This document shows, in pieces, positions 26,543-36,415 of a DNA stretch of 64,000 nucleotides. Position 1 is the first letter of the stretch. Each line of letters starts with the position of its first letter. Source of the DNA: CAYOUV01 sp963790075 (GTDB lineage Bacteria; Chloroflexota; Anaerolineae; Anaerolineales; Villigracilaceae). The stretch is taken from NCBI GenBank assembly GCA_963790075.1, contig CAWBNG010000004.1:1116001-1180000 (forward strand), in the 5' to 3' direction. The notes beneath the pieces were generated by a model. That model searched no databases, was not told the DNA's origin, and saw only the letters and a list, made by a program, of their open reading frames with translations. A program made the translations under genes and the position numbers.

Positions 26543-28960
26543 CTACTGGAAATTGGGACTGTAAAGCGATCGATAAATTGTAAAAATTTCGTAGATGCTT
26601 CGAATATACTGGCGCGTCTCGTCAAAGCGCACGATTTCCAAGAAGAGGTCGGGATCGTTTCCAGCCAGGCTTTGCCAGATGGAGGCATTACCCGGACCGG
26701 CATTGTAAGCTGCCAGTGCTGCATACAGGTCACCGTTTAGGTAGTCGCGATTAGAGGCCATGTAGTGCGCACCCAGGTCGATACTAACTTGCGGGCGGTA
26801 CAGGTCGTCTGGGGTGAAATCGGGCGGCCAGCCCATGTTCTTGGCGATACTCTCGCCGGTGCTGGGAATGATTTGCATCAGACCACGCGCGCCAGCGGTG
26901 GAGCGCACAAAACCTTCGAAGAGACTCTCCTGCCTGACGACGCTAAACAAGAATAAGGGGTGCATACCATTTGAACCAGCCGCAGCCTCGATGAGTTGCT
27001 GGTAATACATGCCGTATCGGACGTGACTGAAATAAGCCGGCGCCCGGAGGGAATCGACCTGGTTTTGTAAGCCTGCCAGGGTTAGTACCTGCCGGATGGT
27101 AAAGATAGCGGTGCGATACAGACCCAAATCGAGCAGGTAATTGCCTAACCGGAAGCTATCAGCCGGGTTGCTGCTCACAGCCTGCCGTAGATCCTCGAAT
27201 TCGATTTGGGCCTCTTCGTAAAGCCCCAGTTGCCACAATTCCGCGCCGCGTTGCAAGCGAGCATCCTGCAGGAGCGTACCGGGATTGGTCAAGTCCGTGT
27301 CGGCCGCTAGATTGAAGGTGATTCGTACCCAGGCGGCGGCCTCGGCACGTTCTCCGTTCAGGTCGACCTGCGACTGGTAAGTCGGTGGCGGCGTGAACGG
27401 GCCGCGTCCCATCAGCAGGTCGCGGGCGCGCTCGCTGTAATAACCGGTGGGGTCCAAACCCTGGGCTTGCTGCCAGGCATCGCGGTTAGCGGCAGTATCT
27501 CCCAGCACTTGCTGGATTTTACCGATCCATAACAGGGCGCGAGCCCGATCCTCGGGCTCGGATGCCAACAGCAGGCTGCGCTGGAAACCGGTCAGCGCCA
27601 GCTGGTAATTGCCAAGCCGGTAGCGCGACAATGCGGCCCAGAATAAGGCCAATGTTCCCTGCTGATTGCTGGGATATTCGTTGGCAACGCGTTCCCAGGT
27701 TTGTGCTGCTTTCTCCAGCATATTGGCACGTTCGTACATACGCCCGGCGCTCATCAAGAAGTCCGGCGCTTGTGAAGCATTGGGGACCGCTGATACGAAG
27801 TCCAACAGGGTTTGGGTAGCAGTCTCAATGCGGTCCAGATAGGCCCATTGCGTGTAGGATTTGTCGTCCCAGGCATCGACCCAGTGCTGATGGTCAGGAT
27901 AATTTTCTATGAAGTAAGTGAATTCGTTAACCGCGTCCTCGTATCTTCCCAGTGCACGAAGAGTCAGGGCGCGATAATAATGTGCCGTACCATCGTCCTG
28001 GCCGATGTCGATATAGCGCTCCAGTGCGGCTAAGGCTACGCCGTATTGTCCGGCGAAATAATCCACCAGGCCACGGTCCAGGTCGCTGACCGGATAGCCA
28101 TTATCCAGCAGGATTACCAAAGATTGGTAAGAATCGAATGCCAACGGGTAATTCTGGATGGCGTGGACGAACCGAGCGTTTGCCTGATCCGTTTGCCCGA
28201 GGGATTGGTAAGCGCTTCCGGCCAGGTAATCCAGGGTTGCCAGGGTGTAATTGTTGGTGGTTTTGGTGGCGATGTCATCGTAAAGGGACAACGCGTTGGC
28301 GAAATCGCCCATCGCAGCCCGTGTGCGAGCCAGCTTGATCTCCAGATCGAGGCCGTCCCCCTCACGCGGAGCTTCGCTGGCGGATTGATAAGCCCCGAGC
28401 GCACCGACATAATCTCCGGCTGCGTATAGCGCATCACCGCGTTTCTCCTGGACGTAGCTGTCCAGTATTCCCGGGCGCAAGGTCAGATAAGCCATGAAGG
28501 AAGCAGCTGCATCGGTATAGCGGTCAAGCGCCATGTAAGCTTCACCGGTCAGGAAATAATCATGTGCCAACAAGGCGGAATCAGGATTGGTCGTGATCAA
28601 GGATCGCAGCCAGGTTAACGCCGCGGCGTAATCTTCGGCTTCGAATTCTGTGCGGCTCAGGCCCCACAGGGCGGCTGCACGTACTTTGGGGTCTTGCGAG
28701 TCGTTCAAGGCGTTCTGGTATTCGCTGCGCGCGCGGACATAATCGCCATTGAAGAGCGCCTCGTCAGCCGTCTCGATGCGGACTGTTGGTACAGGTGTGG
28801 GAGATGGCGTGGGTGTCTGAGTTGGGGTGGGGGTGGCGCTGGGGCTGAGTGTGGGGGAGGGACCCGAGGTTGGTGTGGCTCCGCTCGCTGCAGGAATCAG
28901 GGTGCATGAAACCGTCAGGATGACGATCAACAGCCCCAGCAGGATTTTCTTGGCTCGCAT
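26543..28960 (-). CDS. Lytic transglycosylase lipoprotein with TPR repeats (Slt70-like)
   Basis: 805 residues. Signal with lipobox LTVSC (Cys at about residue 20), a Thr/Pro-rich linker to about 60, then a long array of TPR-like helical repeats (about 65-600), and a C-terminal SLT domain: VVRQESLFEGF with the catalytic Glu, AGARGLMQI, and AALAAYNAGPGN. It would cleave peptidoglycan glycan strands with 1,6-anhydro product, anchored to the outside of the cytoplasmic membrane. The design of TPR superhelix plus SLT domain is that of Slt70, with a lipid anchor added. Confidence 0.92.
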   Translation of the reverse strand: MRAKKILLGLLIVILTVSCTLIPAASGATPTSGPSPTLSPSATPTPTQTPTPSPTPVPTVRIETADEALFNGDYVRARSEYQNALNDSQDPKVRAAALWGLSRTEFEAEDYAAALTWLRSLITTNPDSALLAHDYFLTGEAYMALDRYTDAAASFMAYLTLRPGILDSYVQEKRGDALYAAGDYVGALGAYQSASEAPREGDGLDLEIKLARTRAAMGDFANALSLYDDIATKTTNNYTLATLDYLAGSAYQSLGQTDQANARFVHAIQNYPLAFDSYQSLVILLDNGYPVSDLDRGLVDYFAGQYGVALAALERYIDIGQDDGTAHYYRALTLRALGRYEDAVNEFTYFIENYPDHQHWVDAWDDKSYTQWAYLDRIETATQTLLDFVSAVPNASQAPDFLMSAGRMYERANMLEKAAQTWERVANEYPSNQQGTLALFWAALSRYRLGNYQLALTGFQRSLLLASEPEDRARALLWIGKIQQVLGDTAANRDAWQQAQGLDPTGYYSERARDLLMGRGPFTPPPTYQSQVDLNGERAEAAAWVRITFNLAADTDLTNPGTLLQDARLQRGAELWQLGLYEEAQIEFEDLRQAVSSNPADSFRLGNYLLDLGLYRTAIFTIRQVLTLAGLQNQVDSLRAPAYFSHVRYGMYYQQLIEAAAGSNGMHPLFLFSVVRQESLFEGFVRSTAGARGLMQIIPSTGESIAKNMGWPPDFTPDDLYRPQVSIDLGAHYMASNRDYLNGDLYAALAAYNAGPGNASIWQSLAGNDPDLFLEIVRFDETRQYIRSIYEIFTIYRSLYSPNFQ

Positions 28961-29179
28961 AGTATTCCTTATAATCCATGAGACAAACTCGTGTCAATCC
29001 TTACCTGAGTTCTTCGATGAGATACCCAACTGATAACAAGTCCTCCCGGATGATAAACAAACCAGGCAAGATTCTCACCTCGTTTCAGATCCGGGGTGTT
29101 TTCATTATAAACACCTTTGATATTCCACTTTTTTGAAGATGAGATTTTGGCGTGAATGAGAAATCACCTGGAGATGATT
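28961..29179. other. AT-rich divergent intergenic region
   Basis: About 219 bases between the transglycosylase and beta-helix lipoprotein starts, going opposite ways, so it must hold both promoters. A candidate TATAAAC occurs at about 29106. No repeat, RNA gene or further ORF was seen. Confidence 0.4.
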
Positions 29180-30832
29180 ATGAACACAAATCGAGTCCTT
29201 GCTAATTTATTGTTATCATTTCTGATTCTCACGCTGGTTGTCGCTGGCTGCAGTTTTCCTCCAACCCCTCCTCCCACGAGCGACTATTTTGTCAGCATTA
29301 AAGGGGACGACGCCAATGGAGATGGCACCCAGGGCAAACCCTGGCGACATGTCCAGTATGCGCTGAATCACGTCGTCCCCGTGGGCGGTGCGGTGCCGCG
29401 CATCATCCTGGCCAAAGGCGTCTACAAGGAGAACCTGGTCATCCAGAAAGCGGTTATCATCCAAGGCGCAGGGGTCGGCCAGGTGTCCACCTGGCCCAAC
29501 GACCCGTTGACCCCCACGCAGGATATTTCCGAGATCGTCCGCGCGGATACGAGTCTTCCTTCGATCCTCGCAGAAAACGCTGTATCGGTCAATCTGCAGG
29601 ACCTGGTTGTGTGGGGCGGTGGAATCAGGGCAGTGAACACCCGCTTTATCGCGTCGCAGATCGAGGTCCAACAATCCCTGGGATTATTCGGGATCCAGCT
29701 CGAAAACTGCCCTCTCTTTTACATTGCGGGTTCGAAGATCCTGACCGGCACGAACATGCCTTCGGACTATGGGTTGGATGTGGAGGGCTCGGAAGGAGAG
29801 ATCAACTCCAGCTACCTGGGTGATGATTTCGACCACACGATCAACATCAATCCAGTGGGAACTAACGGAAAACTCAATCCCGATCAAGCCTTCACCGCAC
29901 CGCATGTCACCATCCGGGATGTGACTATCGCCGGGTCCAAGATCTACTATGCCGATGGGATTCGTATCGGCGGCCCGGTCTTTGCTTTCATCGAAAATAC
30001 CCAGATCACCCGCACCCACCCCGATAACGAGCCAGCAAATAAGGGTCCCCTGTGGAGCCCTCCCTACGCCGGGATCCAGCTGGGCGGCTGGATAGGGCTC
30101 GGCCTGCTTCCCTATGTAAAGATCGACGGGGTCACGACGAGTGGCTTCGATGTCGGCATTGGCACGGCCCAGGAAGGTTACGATTTAATCGTGCAAAACA
30201 GCAGTATCGCCGGCAATACCTACGCGGTCCAAATTTCCTATGTCGGTTACACGGGGGTCAACCAGCCGCATCTCGATTTCGGCGGCGGCTACCACGGCAG
30301 TGTCGGCAAAAACACTTTTGGCAAGGGCGGCAAGTTTGCCTTCTATAACGATGCCCCATACAAAGTGGATGCATGCTACAACGATTGGCAGGTTCTCCTG
30401 AACCAAATCGATTCCCAGCGTATCTTTGACAAACTGGATAATCCATCCAAAGGACGTGTCAATTGGTCCTGCTCACAGCAGGCGTATGTCATCCAGCCAA
30501 CCCCGCCTTCGAAGGTATCCCCGACAGCCACGCCTGGTGGACGGACTGTGACAATTGTCAAGGATGATCTGTGCTACCTGGGACCCGGTCCGGTCTATGA
30601 AACTGTCAGCGCCGTCAAATCTGGGCAGGTGCTTTCGCTGATCGGGATCGGGGATGGAGTCGATTTCTTTATCGTGGAAAACCCGATTTACAAGGGCGTG
30701 CAATGCTGGGTGCGCATCGCCTCCACACATTACGCTGGAAATACGGGCGATTTGCGGCGCATCCTTCCCCCGTCCACACCAACCCCGGTTCCCCCGCCTA
30801 CCCTGACCCCCACGCCGACGCGCAGGCGCTGA
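29180..30832 (+). CDS. Lipoprotein with right-handed beta-helix and SH3-like domains
   Basis: 550 residues from the ATG at 29180 (GGAG seven bases upstream). Signal with lipobox VVAGC, then from residue 30 a DUF1565/pectate-lyase-like fold opening YFVSIKGDDANGDGTQGKPW and repeated short beta rungs with Asn/Asp turns to about 420; then a Thr/Pro linker, an SH3-like domain (DLCYLGPGPVYETV...VQCWVRI) and a Thr/Pro-rich tail ending in RRR. Probably a surface-anchored carbohydrate-binding or -degrading protein. The SH3-like part is shared with the lipoproteins at 34807 and 38328. Confidence 0.85.
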   Translation: MNTNRVLANLLLSFLILTLVVAGCSFPPTPPPTSDYFVSIKGDDANGDGTQGKPWRHVQYALNHVVPVGGAVPRIILAKGVYKENLVIQKAVIIQGAGVGQVSTWPNDPLTPTQDISEIVRADTSLPSILAENAVSVNLQDLVVWGGGIRAVNTRFIASQIEVQQSLGLFGIQLENCPLFYIAGSKILTGTNMPSDYGLDVEGSEGEINSSYLGDDFDHTININPVGTNGKLNPDQAFTAPHVTIRDVTIAGSKIYYADGIRIGGPVFAFIENTQITRTHPDNEPANKGPLWSPPYAGIQLGGWIGLGLLPYVKIDGVTTSGFDVGIGTAQEGYDLIVQNSSIAGNTYAVQISYVGYTGVNQPHLDFGGGYHGSVGKNTFGKGGKFAFYNDAPYKVDACYNDWQVLLNQIDSQRIFDKLDNPSKGRVNWSCSQQAYVIQPTPPSKVSPTATPGGRTVTIVKDDLCYLGPGPVYETVSAVKSGQVLSLIGIGDGVDFFIVENPIYKGVQCWVRIASTHYAGNTGDLRRILPPSTPTPVPPPTLTPTPTRRR

Positions 30833-30908
30833 GCCGGTTCCCATCAACCTCGTAGATTCCGAAGCCTCCTGACTTTGGGTAAAACCGGAAAATTTTGCCT
30901 GCCAGGCT

Positions 30909-30937
30909 TTGACAATCCACTCATCCCGTGTTAAACT
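30909..30937 (+). promoter_or_regulatory. Sigma-70-type promoter for the mtnA operon
   Basis: TTGACA (30909-30914), 17-base spacer, TAAACT (30932-30937). Predicted start of transcription about 30944, leaving a leader of some 46 bases. Confidence 0.75.
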
Positions 30938-30951
30938 TAAAACTCTACCCT

Positions 30952-30973
30952 GGCGCTCTCGAGAGAGAGCGCC
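30952..30973 (+). promoter_or_regulatory. Perfect hairpin in the mtnA leader
   Basis: GGCGCTCTC / GAGAGCGCC with a GAGA loop, GC-rich, ending 16 bases before the ATG and followed by only TTT. It overlaps the zone where a ribosome-binding site should be, so it may limit translation, stabilise the mRNA, or act as an attenuator. Confidence 0.6.
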
Positions 30974-30989
30974 TTTCCGTGCGTGTAGG

Positions 30990-32033
30990 ATGCGAACCGT
31001 ATTCTGGGATTATGACCGGGACGAACTGAAGCTGATTGACCAGCGCCGTCTGCCCGAGGCCTTGGTAATCGTGTCGTACCGGGAGCATCGGATGGTGGCA
31101 CAGGCCATTCGGGAGATGGTGGTACGCGGTGCACCGGCCATCGGCGCTACGGCTGGATTCGGCCTGGCGCTGGCCGCGCGAGAATCGACTGCTCGGACGC
31201 CCCGCGAGCTGCTCGCCGATCTACAGTCCGCGGCCGAAATCCTTAAAGCTTCGCGCCCGACGGCGGTCAACCTGGTCTGGGCTCAAGCGCGTATTTTTAA
31301 CAAGTTAACCGATTTTACCGGCTCGACCGATGCAATGCGTCAGGCTGTCCTTGAAGAAGCCCAACACATCGCCGACGAAGACGTGGAAATCAACCGGCGT
31401 ATGGCCCAGCACGGATCGGTTTTACTGGCTGACGGAGATACAATTATCCACCATTGCAACACTGGTGCGCTGGCGACCGTGGATTGGGGTACTGCCCTGG
31501 GTGTGGTTCGCATGGCGCACGAACAGGGTAAACATATCCACGTGCTGGTGGATGAAACCCGCCCGCGCTTGCAGGGCGCGCGCCTGACGGCCTGGGAGTT
31601 GGAGCAGTATGGCATTCCTTACGAGATCATTCCAGACTCTGCGGCTGGGCATTTCATGCGCACCGGCCAGGCTCAAAAAGCTCTGTTCGGCGCAGACCGC
31701 GTGGCTGCCAATGGTGACGTGGCCAATAAAATTGGCACCTACATGCTGGCGCTGGCTGCCAGCGACAATGGCATTCCTGCTTATGCGGTCGTCCCGACCT
31801 CGACGATTGACCTTTCGCTGGCACGCGGCGATTTGATCCCGATTGAGGAACGCAGTTCCGAGGAGGTGCTCGGGCTGCAATTCCATGGTGAGCGTGTCTT
31901 TCCGCAGGAAGCCAAAGCCCGCAACCCGGCCTTTGACGTGACCCCCAACCGATTGGTCACTGCCATCGTGACCGAAAACGGAGTGGTTGGACCACCATAC
32001 GAATCTAATTTGAAGAAAGCGATCCACGCATGA
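30990..32033 (+). CDS. mtnA: S-methyl-5-thioribose-1-phosphate isomerase
   Basis: 347 residues from the ATG at 30990 (MRTVFW), the family's standard start; the open frame to 30909 passes through the promoter. Key residues are the catalytic Cys in IHHCNTGALATV and Asp in FGADRVAANGDVANKIGTY. It isomerises methylthioribose-1-phosphate to methylthioribulose-1-phosphate in methionine salvage, downstream of MTA phosphorylase; related enzymes in organisms lacking full salvage feed other 5-deoxyribose fates. Its TGA overlaps the ATG of the kinase (ATGA). Confidence 0.93.
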   Translation: MRTVFWDYDRDELKLIDQRRLPEALVIVSYREHRMVAQAIREMVVRGAPAIGATAGFGLALAARESTARTPRELLADLQSAAEILKASRPTAVNLVWAQARIFNKLTDFTGSTDAMRQAVLEEAQHIADEDVEINRRMAQHGSVLLADGDTIIHHCNTGALATVDWGTALGVVRMAHEQGKHIHVLVDETRPRLQGARLTAWELEQYGIPYEIIPDSAAGHFMRTGQAQKALFGADRVAANGDVANKIGTYMLALAASDNGIPAYAVVPTSTIDLSLARGDLIPIEERSSEEVLGLQFHGERVFPQEAKARNPAFDVTPNRLVTAIVTENGVVGPPYESNLKKAIHA

Positions 32034-32987
32034 ATGTTTTGCTGACCGGCTCCGTTGCTTATGATTACCTGATGACCTTTCCCGGCCTGTTCAAGGAACA
32101 GATCCTGCCCGAGCGCTTAGCCTCGATCAGCCTGTCCTTCCTGGTTGATTCGATGTCCCGCCAGCGCGGGGGCGTGGCTCCCAACATCGCATACAGCATG
32201 GCCTTGCTGGGGGAACGCCCGCACATCATGGCCACGGTGGGCGAGGATTTCGAGGAGTACCGCCTGTGGCTGGAAGACAAGGGTGTAGACACCAGCATGA
32301 TGAAAGTTGTGCCCGGTGTGTTCACCGCTTCGTTCTTCGCCACCACCGATCAGTCCAACGCGCAGATCGCATCCTTTTACCCCGGGGCGATGGCGCACGC
32401 GGCCGAGTTGACGCTCGCTGCAGTCAACCAGCAGCCGGACCTGGTGGTGGTCTCCCCGAACGACCCAGTAGCTATGAAGAATTATGCCGCCGAATGCCGC
32501 GATCTGGGAATTCCGTACCTGTACGATCCCAGCCAGCAGGTCTTGCGCCTGGATGGCGATGAACTTGCGGCGTGACATGCAAGGCGCACATTTCCTGTTC
32601 GTCAATGATTACGAATTCGGCCTGATCTCCAAGAAGACCGGCCTGAGCCTGGAGCAGATGCTGCAGCTGATCGATGTATTGGTGGTGACGCGTGGCGAGC
32701 ACGGCGCCAGCATCTTCACTGACGGGGAAGAGCATCTGATTCCGGTATACCCAACCGACGAGATCGTCGACCCGACCGGCGTGGGGGATGCCTTCCGGGG
32801 CGGTTTCCTGACGAGCTACAGTCGCGGCTGGGACTGGAAGTTATGCGGCCAGGTAGGCGCACTGGCGGCTGCCTATTGTCTCGAACACAAGGGACCACAG
32901 AGCCATTCTTATACGCGCGAAGAATTCATCAAGCGTTTTCGCATACATTTTAAAGATGAGGGCAGGTTGGACGGCCTGTTGGATTAG
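32030..32987 (+). pseudogene. PfkB-family (adenosine/ribokinase-like) kinase, single-base frameshift
   Basis: Both halves are well conserved: frame one (32030-about 32567) has RGGVAPNIAYSMALLGERP, frame two (to 32987) has NDYEFGLISKKTG and the motif DPTGVGDAFRGGFL with the catalytic Asp. Frame one ends early at 32573-32575. One extra T in CTTGCGG (about 32566-32567) explains it: removing it gives ...LDGDELRRDMQGAHFLFVNDYE. The corrected protein has about 318 residues. Placed between mtnA and ahcY, it would phosphorylate adenosine released from S-adenosylhomocysteine. A sequence error is as likely as a true mutation. Confidence 0.85.
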
Positions 32988-34331
<1,344 letters not shown>

Positions 34332-34388
34332 ATCACGCGTTGGCTTTGCGAGCGCGATGAAACGTGTGATGAATATTGATCAAAAAAG

Positions 34389-34421
34389 TTGACGGTCGCT
34401 CCAAGAGTGACCGTCAATTTT
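34389..34421 (+). terminator. Intrinsic terminator after ahcY
   Basis: Arms 34389-34401 and 34405-34417 (TTGACGGTCGCTC / GAGTGACCGTCAA, one mismatch) with a three-base loop and TTTTC after. Confidence 0.85.
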
Positions 34422-34460
34422 CATTATCGTCGTTGAGATCGGGTTTAACAAATCTACAGA

Positions 34461-34577
34461 TTAGAATTGAATACCCATATCATCCAAATCTTGTGGGTCG
34501 GTGCGTTCGAAAAACAACGGTGCCAGCGAGAGCAGGGCAAAGAAGGAAATAGCTAGTGGGATGATCAGGTCACGCAT
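34461..34577 (-). CDS. 38-residue single-helix membrane protein
   Basis: Small gene not caught by usual length limits. ATG complement of 34575-34577, AGGAG six bases upstream on the minus strand, TAA at 34461-34463. It begins MRDLIIPLAISFFALLSLAP: one hydrophobic segment, followed by an acidic, soluble tail FERTDPQDLDDMGIQF. Convergent with ahcY. Similar tiny one-helix proteins with acidic C-termini occur in membrane complexes, but I know no family for it. Confidence 0.65.
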   Translation of the reverse strand: MRDLIIPLAISFFALLSLAPLFFERTDPQDLDDMGIQF

Positions 34578-34742
34578 AGAGAACTCCTGTTTATGTCCAA
34601 ATCATACCCAGCTTGTGTGAATTTTTTATGCAAAGAGTGTGAAATTATGTAAAAGAATTATGCAGATTTTGAGATGGCCTTTGTCCCTCCTCCAGAGATA
34701 TTTGCAATCGTAGTGGCTGCCAACATGCGGGCGACAAAGTAG

Positions 34743-34783
34743 AAGGGCTTTCAGGTCAATGATGGTATGACTTGAAAGCCCTT
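34743..34783 (-). terminator. Hairpin after the SH3/FN3 lipoprotein
   Basis: AAGGGCTTTCAGGTCA (34743-34758) pairs with TGACTTGAAAGCCCTT (34768-34783) with one mismatch. The T-tract on the minus strand is weak (TTCTACTTT), so confidence as a terminator is moderate. Confidence 0.6.
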
Positions 34784-34806
34784 CGAAATTTGTTGAATTG
34801 CGCTTG

Positions 34807-35601
34807 CTACGGGCAGATGACCTTCTTCTCCTTGGTTGCAGATTTGCCGGCGCTGTTGAAGGCCTGCACACCGTAGGTTAGGCTGGGTGGCGGACTGCCG
34901 AAGAGCCATACAGCCGGCAGGGTGGTATCGTCGCTGTAGCTGGTAGCGTTCGGCCCGGTCGTGTCAATCAGGTTGCCGTCACGATAAATGCGATAGCCGT
35001 CCTCGTTGTTGGCCTCGTCCGACCAGCTCAGCTTGATGTGAACCTTGTTTTGGATCACGGGATTTATGACCTTCGTGCAGGTGATTTCCACAGAGAAAGC
35101 CTTGGGAGCCGCCGGCAGGGAGGGAGTCGGTGTGGGTGGCGGGATCATCTCCGGCAGGCTGGATGTATCGCCGGTAACGGTGGCGTACTGGCCCCACATC
35201 CAGCAGTTCCCATTGCCGTTTGGATTCTTGATGACCCACCAGTTTGCAGAGGTGTATTTCCCGACCACTTCTGCGAACTGCCCGATGTTCATTCCCCCGA
35301 CGATGTCGTAGACTGTGCTGGGACCGGTCCGGCAGTTGGTGACCTGGCTGACCGATACCATCGGCACTGAAGGAGTCGGGGTGGGTGTGATGGTCGCTGT
35401 TTCCGTGGGCTGGGGTGTATCCTGGGGCGCCTGCGTCGCGACCGGCGCTCCGTTCTGGGCTGCGATCGTGGCAGCCAGGGCTGTGATGGTCGCCTCATAG
35501 TCGCCGGTTGCCCTTTGCGGCGTCTGGGCTGAGGGCGCAGTACAGGCCAGAATCGCTAAAATCAGGGCGACTGCAGCCAGGGACATTCTCTTCTTTTGCA
35601 T
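34807..35601 (-). CDS. Lipoprotein with SH3-like and FN3-like domains (first copy)
   Basis: 264 residues from the ATG at 35601 (GGAGGT five bases upstream). Lipobox LAILAC, a Thr/Pro-rich linker, an SH3-like domain starting VTNCRTGPSTVYDIVGG and containing NWWVIKNPNGNGNCWMWG, a second Pro/Thr linker, and a C-terminal FN3-like domain with DEANNEDGYRIYRDGN. Surface-anchored, role unknown; SH3b domains in such proteins often bind cell-wall peptides. Clearly paralogous to the protein at 38328-39149. Confidence 0.85.
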   Translation of the reverse strand: MQKKRMSLAAVALILAILACTAPSAQTPQRATGDYEATITALAATIAAQNGAPVATQAPQDTPQPTETATITPTPTPSVPMVSVSQVTNCRTGPSTVYDIVGGMNIGQFAEVVGKYTSANWWVIKNPNGNGNCWMWGQYATVTGDTSSLPEMIPPPTPTPSLPAAPKAFSVEITCTKVINPVIQNKVHIKLSWSDEANNEDGYRIYRDGNLIDTTGPNATSYSDDTTLPAVWLFGSPPPSLTYGVQAFNSAGKSATKEKKVICP

Positions 35602-35646
35602 ACCAACCTCCAGGGGATCGTGAACTCCGGTACAATTGACGGATTT

Positions 35647-35675
35647 ATTATGACAGATTCTCGGGTTGCGCACAA
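35647..35675 (-). promoter_or_regulatory. Candidate promoter of the first SH3/FN3 lipoprotein
   Basis: On the minus strand TTGTGC (complement of 35670-35675), 17-base spacer, CATAAT (complement of 35647-35652), 46 bases before the start codon at 35601. Confidence 0.5.
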
Positions 35676-35762
35676 GAACAATTCACCAATCTTGAATTGC
35701 GCAGGCCCATCTGACGTATTTCTTCCTGCAGGTACTTCTTCGAGCTCTCGCGAGTGTGTATA

Positions 35763-36119
35763 CTATGGGCAGCTGCCTTGCTGTAGCGTATAGTTAACGA
35801 AGCCGATGTTGTCGGCTTCGTTAGACTCGGGGATCTGGTTGGAAGGATCGATGGTCAGCGTGATATGGCGGATTTGGTTGTACCAGGCGCCGATCGTGAG
35901 TGGTGCGTTGGCATGGTAGGTCTGTCCAGGCGCCAGGGCTGGGAAACCGCCAATCGTGGTGGCTTGTGTGGAGCCATCGGCAACACGCGTATCGATGATC
36001 GAGACTGTGCCCGATAAGGTGGTTGGCGCTGAGCCGGCGTTGGTGACCTCGAGGCTGACTGTGAAGGTCTGGCTGCAGGTTGGGTGGGATGGGTTTAGTT
36101 GCACATTGCCCGCTACCAT
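35763..36119 (-). pseudogene. CARDB-like domain, truncated at its 5' end
   Basis: 118 residues from a Met at the junction with an insertion-sequence remnant. The sequence NPSHPTCSQTFTVSLEVTNAG...QIPESNEADNIGFVNYTL is a typical CARDB beta-sandwich repeat as found near the C-termini of large extracytoplasmic proteins. There is no signal peptide, ribosome-binding site or further N-terminal domain. Upstream sequence changes abruptly to transposase-like coding at about 36120, so I read it as the surviving 3' end of a larger gene. Confidence 0.65.
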
Positions 36120-36121
36120 GC

Positions 36122-36255
36122 TCTTCTAGCGACTGCGACCAGCGAATGATCGTTCGTCGAGATATGCCCAGTTGTTTAGCAATGTGGCTTTTACTAACGC
36201 CTGCTTACAACAACTCATAAGCTAGGATAATCTTTGTCATTTGTCTCATCTCCAT
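36122..36255 (-). mobile_element. Remnant of an IS transposase 5' end (helix-turn-helix part)
   Basis: From ATG at 36240 (or 36255, MEMRQMTK) the minus strand reads MTKIILAYELL, a TAA stop (36205-36207), then AGVSKSHIAKQLGISRRTII and RWSQSLEE. That is the N-terminal HTH of an IS3/IS481/IS21-like integrase-type transposase with one codon changed to a stop (a typical reading is LL-E-AG or LL-x-AG). After LEE (about 36122) the homology ends and the CARDB-type sequence begins. No catalytic DDE region and no clear terminal repeats remain, so it is a dead fragment. Confidence 0.65.
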
Positions 36256-36322
36256 AGTTTCTCATGGAGTGTGACATTTTAAAGTTTAATACTGCGCCTC
36301 CCTATCCAATTTGGATACAGTC

Positions 36323-36331
36323 TGGTATAAT
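36323..36331 (+). promoter_or_regulatory. Extended -10 promoter of typA
   Basis: TGGTATAAT: a perfect -10 hexamer with the TGn extension. The -35 position has no good match, as usual for extended -10 promoters. The leader to the ATG is about 80 bases. Confidence 0.7.
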
Positions 36332-36357
36332 TGTAATCTGCAAGCCGGACAAATCGC

Positions 36358-36385
36358 CTCGGCCCTCACTGGCCGGGGTTTTTGG
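36358..36385 (+). terminator. Terminator-like hairpin in the typA leader
   Basis: CCTCGGCC / GGCCGGGG around a short loop, followed by TTTTTGG. It lies between the typA promoter and start codon, so it could act as an attenuator; alternatively it ended an older transcript. Confidence 0.6.
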
Positions 36386-36415
36386 TTGTAATGACACAAG
36401 AATACAGGGATTGAT

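Noticed and set aside
30951..30976. mtnA hairpin as a plain terminator of the previous lipoprotein gene
   Set aside because: It lies downstream of a good promoter for mtnA and has only three T after it.
32573..32575. TGA in pfkB as selenocysteine
   Set aside because: The downstream homology is in another frame, and no redox motif is present.
36205..36207. Programmed event at the TAA in the IS transposase
   Set aside because: The remainder of the transposase is missing, so the stop simply reflects decay.
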